NCBI RefSeq assembly: GCF_037975245.1 | Contig: NC_092579.1 | Coordinates: forward strand, 3,680,001 to 3,744,000 | From: Apostichopus japonicus | Taxonomy: Eukaryota > Echinodermata > Holothuroidea > Aspidochirotida > Stichopodidae | Direction: 5' to 3' | DNA: 64,000 nucleotides | Shown: positions 62,101 to 64,000 of the stretch, one piece after another | Numbering within the stretch: the stretch's first letter is position 1 | How the letters are laid out: the number at the start of each line of letters is the position of its first letter | Translations under genes and position numbers: made by a program | Notes under the pieces: model-generated | Seen by the model: the letters and a program-made list of their open reading frames with translations, nothing else | What the model was told of the DNA's origin: nothing | Database searches by the model: none

Positions 62101-64000
62101 AGAACGATGTCCTTGAAATATATTTTATATCCCTGGAAGCCATTTACTGAATTGAATATAGTAGAGTTTGTTTCAGTAGTGGAGCAGCCAATTAAAAACA
62201 TTCATATTTAAAAGTCTTTACCTTTTAGTTTCTCTTTGTTATTAATAACAGGACTGTTGTAATCTTTTTTTAATTGTTTTTGTCGTGTCTGTTTAATGGA
62301 AAGAGGAAGATTGTTGCATAAGAGTCATAAGAGCAGCATCAAATTTAATTTTTTTTTTCCTATGCTGCTTAAGTTATTTTAGTCTAGAATACTGGATTTT
62401 GAAAAATTTGTAGATGACTAATTCATATGAACATTGATTCTTTGTCACAGACTAATCAATCGATAGATGGATAGGTACAAACTTATTAATTAAAGAAATA
62501 GCAATCGTTGAATTGTTATGAGAGTGTTTCAAATTTTTGTTTGTAAATTAAACTTTTACCTCATTAGCATATGTCTAACTTGAGTGGAGACAAAAAAGTA
62601 TTTTTGAGTATCAAGTATTACTCAGAAACATACAAGTATTTATGTATTTTTTTTTATTCAAAATAAAATAAAATTGTTAGCTTACTGCTTATCCACTAGA
62701 GAGCCTGTGAAGGAGAATGTGTTTTTTTATCTTTTTATTGATGTATTTATGTATTTATTTTTGATGTATTTATGTATTTATTTTTGATGTATTTATTTAT
62801 TTATTTATGTATTAATGTATTTATTTTTGTGAATAGATTATCATGTTAGATGAGCCAACCTCTGGTATGGACCCCTCGGCTAGGAGGTTCACTTGGGATA
62901 TATTACAGAAACACAGAAAGGGACGCACCATCCTCCTCACGACGCATTACATGGACGAGGCAGATCTCCTTGGAGACCGGATAGCCATCATGGCAGATGG
63001 ACAACTGCAGTGTGTCGGCTCTTCCCTCTTCTTAAAGAGGAAATATGGTAAAATGATCAAGCATTGCACTTAGTTGAATTCTTAGCCTGTTCTTCTTTCA
63101 CCCAGCATATCAATTAGCATGTGGACTACTTGTCAGAAGCCCCCAAAAGTTGTTGAAATTTCATTTAATTTAAAAAAAAAAAAATTAATTGATTTGTTTT
63201 TCCACAACAGTATAACTTATAATCATACACTTCATTAATGAAAAAAAATGTAATATAACATAGTTGTGATAGGAAGTCTTTTAGGCAGCCTTCAGGCTCC
63301 CATAATGAAAAGGAGGAAACAAGAATAAATCAAAGTTCACACAGGTCTAGATTTTCATAAGTTTAGCAAGTGGCTAGCATATTACTAAACCTCTCAAATA
63401 TATTAGATATATAATCGCTAAATTCTATTCCAGTCTGGATTTAGCCGTTAACAAATACAGCAAACTCTGCCAGAGAGACAGACTATTAATAAGCACTGCT
63501 ATAAAACTAGTTAGTTGCTGGCAAAAGTGAAGTTGGGGCTTGAAAAACTTGATGGGAATGAGTAGAATTGTGGAAAATTAAGTGGATCATTTACCGGAAA
63601 GAAATGAGTGGGAATTGGACAAGGTTTCCTATTTAGGCATATGAAACACACCAGCACTATTTTACCCTAGTCTCACTCAGCATGTGGTTGTGCTTTTGTT
63701 ATTTTTTGCCTTGTAGGTGTCAGCTATCATATGAGCACCTAGCCTAGCCTACCCTTATCCTAGCCTACCCTAACCGCTCAGCATGTGGTTGCTTTTGTTT
63801 TTTATTCCTTGTAGGTGTCGGCTATCATATGAGCATAGCCAAAGCGCCCGACTGCCCCGTTGCAGAAGTTGCTTCACTTGTGAAGAGACACGTGCCAAGC
63901 TCGGTTCTCGAGAATAATGTAGGAGCGGAACTTTCTTTCATCCTGCCTCAAGAGGAGGTCGGTAAATTTGAGGCTCTCTTTGATGAGATGGAGAAGAAGA
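43834..64000 (+). CDS. ABCA3: ABCA3-like ABC lipid transporter (5' part of gene, 11 exons, right end open)
   Basis: Full ABCA transporters are single chains of two TMD-NBD halves that move phospholipids or sterols across membranes; vertebrate ABCA3 loads phospholipid into lamellar bodies (family knowledge). Exons: 43834-44179, 45922-46209, 48734-48978, 51783-52020, 55934-56107, 57022-57203, 58037-58192, 58709-58984, 60095-60250, 62837-63047, 63815-64000. All phases join, giving about 819 codons of a protein that is usually about 1,700. Visible parts: first membrane helix near residues 27-45, a large luminal loop, more helices to about 490, then NBD1 with Walker A GHNGAGKT (about 569-576), Q-loop LCPQHD, signature LSGGM (668-672), Walker B IIMLDEP (688-694) and H-loop LLTTH. 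The closest match is ABCA3 ([20 protein letters not shown]-like loop, GAELSFILP). A broader ABCA1/2/4-type assignment is less likely. The function in this animal is inferred. Confidence 0.94.
44290..44765. repeat. About 148-bp diverged tandem repeat
   Basis: Blocks GCAGTATATTATACT(T/G)AAAA, CAGTATATTGTACTT and CTTAACTGTTGGTAC recur two to three times with a spacing near 148 bp in the first ABCA3 intron. Confidence 0.75.
44875..45270 (+). repeat. Dispersed repeat, copy in ABCA3 intron
   Basis: Diverged copy of 33690-34120 in the same orientation, ending with TTTCAACTAGCAGTGTGGAA. Flanks are unrelated, so this is an interspersed family rather than a local duplication. Confidence 0.75.
45922..46209 (+). 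CDS. ABCA3: ABCA3 exon 2, luminal loop
   Basis: Acceptor cttcttaacaacag| and donor CCAA|gttagt, two bases in and one out. Encodes the large luminal loop with several N-x-S/T sites (NTT, NTS, NYT). The exon end and donor are present in three tandem copies; the first donor is used because an in-frame TAG follows. Confidence 0.9.
46142..46352. repeat. 68-bp triplication across the ABCA3 exon 2 donor
   Basis: Units contain CGCTACGTCACTCAACCCTG and GAGGAACACCAAGTTAGTAT. Donor positions are 46210 and 46278; the third copy, at 46346, is changed to CTGAGTTTAT. Confidence 0.94.
46985..48700. repeat. About 86-bp satellite-like array
   Basis: About 19 units containing TTGACCATTTATCTAGCGG, TTTCAGATGATCTCTGATAT and CCCTTTCCCAGCATCCAGAG. 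In the middle, units of type TTAATCTAGCGGTTACT and TTTATCTAGCGGTAACT alternate, giving a two-unit (about 172-bp) higher order. The array ends about 35 bp before the exon 3 acceptor and repeats acceptor-like TTTCAG and CCCAG strings. Confidence 0.95.
48734..48978 (+). CDS. ABCA3: ABCA3 exon 3
   Basis: Acceptor gctcttgtag| and donor CTAAAG|gtaaag, two bases in, none out. Encodes [35 protein letters not shown] and a membrane helix ending in the cytosolic EKEKRLK motif, diagnostic of ABCA proteins. Confidence 0.95.
49260..49690. repeat. 61-bp minisatellite
   Basis: Seven units of ATCTAAGATTTAAGTTAGCA plus CCTTGCAACTCGTTAACTT at 61-bp spacing (49324, 49385, 49446, 49507, 49568, 49629). Variants CTCTGTAG and CTCTTTGG partly alternate. 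Confidence 0.93.
49945..50200 (+). repeat. Possible old interspersed repeat
   Basis: Starts with a TTTCAATTTCAATTTTCAA tract, then AAATTTATTCCTCATGTTCA, and ends in an A/G-rich tail. Looks like a decayed retroelement end, but no second clear copy supports it here. Confidence 0.35.
51535..51775 (+). mobile_element. Retroelement 3' tail, copy 2
   Basis: Plus-strand copy of the family at 655-975: the GATCCT-gct-AGGATC hairpin is at 51659-51673, followed by GAAAC. It ends CTCTCTAGTGGATAAGCAG then a T/A-rich tail, only a few bases before the exon 4 acceptor at 51782. Its T-rich end may serve as that acceptor's pyrimidine tract. Confidence 0.75.
51783..52020 (+). CDS. ABCA3: ABCA3 exon 4
   Basis: Acceptor ttgtcgtctttag| and donor AAAAAAG|gtattt, phase 0 in and one base out. 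Encodes [20 protein letters not shown] (the ABCA MMGL motif) and two more membrane helices. Confidence 0.95.
52228..54553. mobile_element. Non-autonomous hAT-like DNA transposon, 2.3 kb
   Basis: Ends TAGGGCTGT and ACAGCCCTA are inverted, and an exact 8-bp direct repeat GTGAGGAG (52220-52227 and 54554-54561) flanks the element. These are hAT superfamily hallmarks. Just inside both ends sit clusters of GGTTAACCGGTTA and related palindromic strings, likely transposase binding sites. The interior has no ORF above about 115 codons and no recognisable transposase. Base composition is more CpG-rich than the surrounding intron. Confidence 0.85.
55934..56107 (+). CDS. ABCA3: ABCA3 exon 5
   Basis: Acceptor tctctacaattcag| and donor ACCG|gtaaga, two bases in and one out. 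Encodes [19 protein letters not shown] then [14 protein letters not shown], equivalent to the ABCA3 FTYIPYFF and LLSNVAMAMG blocks. It joins across the hAT-bearing intron. Confidence 0.94.
57022..57203 (+). CDS. ABCA3: ABCA3 exon 6
   Basis: Acceptor tttcccaacag| and donor CTCTCG|gtaagt, one base completed at entry, none left. Encodes [20 protein letters not shown] and [20 protein letters not shown], the canonical end of an ABCA TMD. Confidence 0.96.
58037..58192 (+). CDS. ABCA3: ABCA3 exon 7, TMD-NBD linker
   Basis: Acceptor ccttcatcag| and donor AGAAAG|gtgaga, phase 0/0. Encodes KSYWCG, an acidic linker with [11 protein letters not shown], then GIRIQNLRK, which starts NBD1. Confidence 0.95.
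58709..58984 (+). CDS. ABCA3: ABCA3 exon 8, Walker A and Q-loop
   Basis: Acceptor cccatttaaaag| and donor GCCAAG|gtatag, phase 0/0. Contains [20 protein letters not shown] (Walker A with catalytic lysine) and [20 protein letters not shown] (Q-loop glutamine). Confidence 0.97.
60095..60250 (+). CDS. ABCA3: ABCA3 exon 9, ABC signature
   Basis: Acceptor tttacgttcag| and donor TCGAAG|gtaacc, phase 0/0. Contains [20 protein letters not shown], the ABC signature with intact serine and glycines. An 11-bp unit (TCCTTTACGT) is doubled just before the acceptor. Confidence 0.96.
61030..61800. repeat. 73-85-bp GATACT-rich array
   Basis: About nine units with ACTATATTTTAGTATTACTA then TTGACTACTACTAC recurring at 73-85 bp, each made of TTGATACTA subrepeats. 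Fills the centre of the intron between exons 9 and 10. Confidence 0.94.
62655..62725 (-). mobile_element. Retroelement 3' tail, copy 3 (severely truncated)
   Basis: Only the last part of the 655-975 family remains: AAAATAAAAT tail, TGCTTATCCACTAGAGAGCC and AGAATGTG. It is followed by a (TGTATTTAT)n tract to 62830. Confidence 0.8.
62735..62832. repeat. TGTATTTAT microsatellite
   Basis: Repeats of TTTTTGATGTATTTATGTAT and (TTTA)n directly before the exon 10 acceptor (at 62836), which therefore relies on a T-rich repeat as its tract. Confidence 0.9.
62837..63047 (+). CDS. ABCA3: ABCA3 exon 10, Walker B and H-loop
   Basis: Acceptor tgtgaatag| and donor AATATG|gtaaaa, phase 0 in and one base out. 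Contains [17 protein letters not shown] (Walker B aspartate, catalytic glutamate, D-loop) and [20 protein letters not shown] (H-loop histidine). Confidence 0.97.
63675..63838. repeat. 98-bp tandem duplication across the exon 11 acceptor
   Basis: Both copies contain CTCAGCATGTGGTTG, a T-rich stretch, CCTTGTAG and GTGTC(A/G)GCTATCATATGAGCA. Junctions are 63716/63717 and 63814/63815. The first copy reaches an in-frame TAG after nine codons. Confidence 0.93.
63815..64000 (+). CDS. ABCA3: ABCA3 exon 11 (right end open)
   Basis: Acceptor attccttgtag| (second of two tandem copies), two bases in. Encodes [17 protein letters not shown] and [20 protein letters not shown], the ABCA regulatory stretch after NBD1. 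The exon continues past the window. Confidence 0.95.

Overview
This is a stretch of an intron-rich animal genome. It is AT-rich, its coding sequence is broken into short exons with GT-AG (once GC-AG) borders, and its introns and spacer are full of minisatellites, microsatellites and transposon remnants. No bacterial-type operon, ribosome binding site, rRNA, CRISPR array or functional tRNA gene was seen. The protein families, the tRNA-derived SINEs and motifs such as 'taggcctag' suggest a marine invertebrate, perhaps an echinoderm. That taxon is inferred from general appearance only, with modest confidence.

Two protein genes lie head to tail on the + strand. From the left edge to 35179 is the 3' part of INTS1, the large scaffold subunit of the Integrator complex. 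I resolve 39 exons whose reading phases all join. They encode about 1,676 residues ending in a stop codon; the family protein is about 2,200 residues, so roughly the N-terminal quarter lies upstream. From 43834 to the right edge is the 5' part of an ABCA3-like lipid transporter. It has 11 exons and about 819 codons, covering the first transmembrane domain, its large luminal loop and the first nucleotide-binding domain up to just past the H-loop. The second half lies beyond the window. The two genes have no obvious functional link and the spacer between them is about 8.6 kb.

The spacer starts with a 1.85-kb array of 101-bp repeats that copies the last coding bases and stop codon of INTS1 about 18 times. 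Further on it holds pyrimidine-rich, (TA)n and G-run tracts, a perfect 20-bp hairpin, a short element with 17-bp inverted repeats, a possible promoter-like patch near 40.1-40.6 kb and a probable 5'UTR exon of ABCA3.

Mobile elements: a 2.3-kb non-autonomous hAT-like element with an exact 8-bp target duplication lies in an ABCA3 intron. Three copies of one tRNA-derived SINE lie in INTS1 introns. Three copies of a retroelement 3' tail carrying a GATCCT/AGGATC hairpin are present, plus a distant relative, and one dispersed repeat occurs in introns of both genes.

The most unusual observation is that many tandem duplications straddle or start at gene-structure boundaries rather than lying at random in introns. 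Eight such cases were found. Donors are copied at INTS1 exons 1, 9 and 30 and ABCA3 exon 2. Acceptors are copied at INTS1 exons 17 and 37 and ABCA3 exon 11. The stop codon is copied at INTS1 exon 39. This leaves repeated decoy or alternative splice sites, most of which would bring in an in-frame stop. One, at exon 1, stays open and would insert 17 residues.
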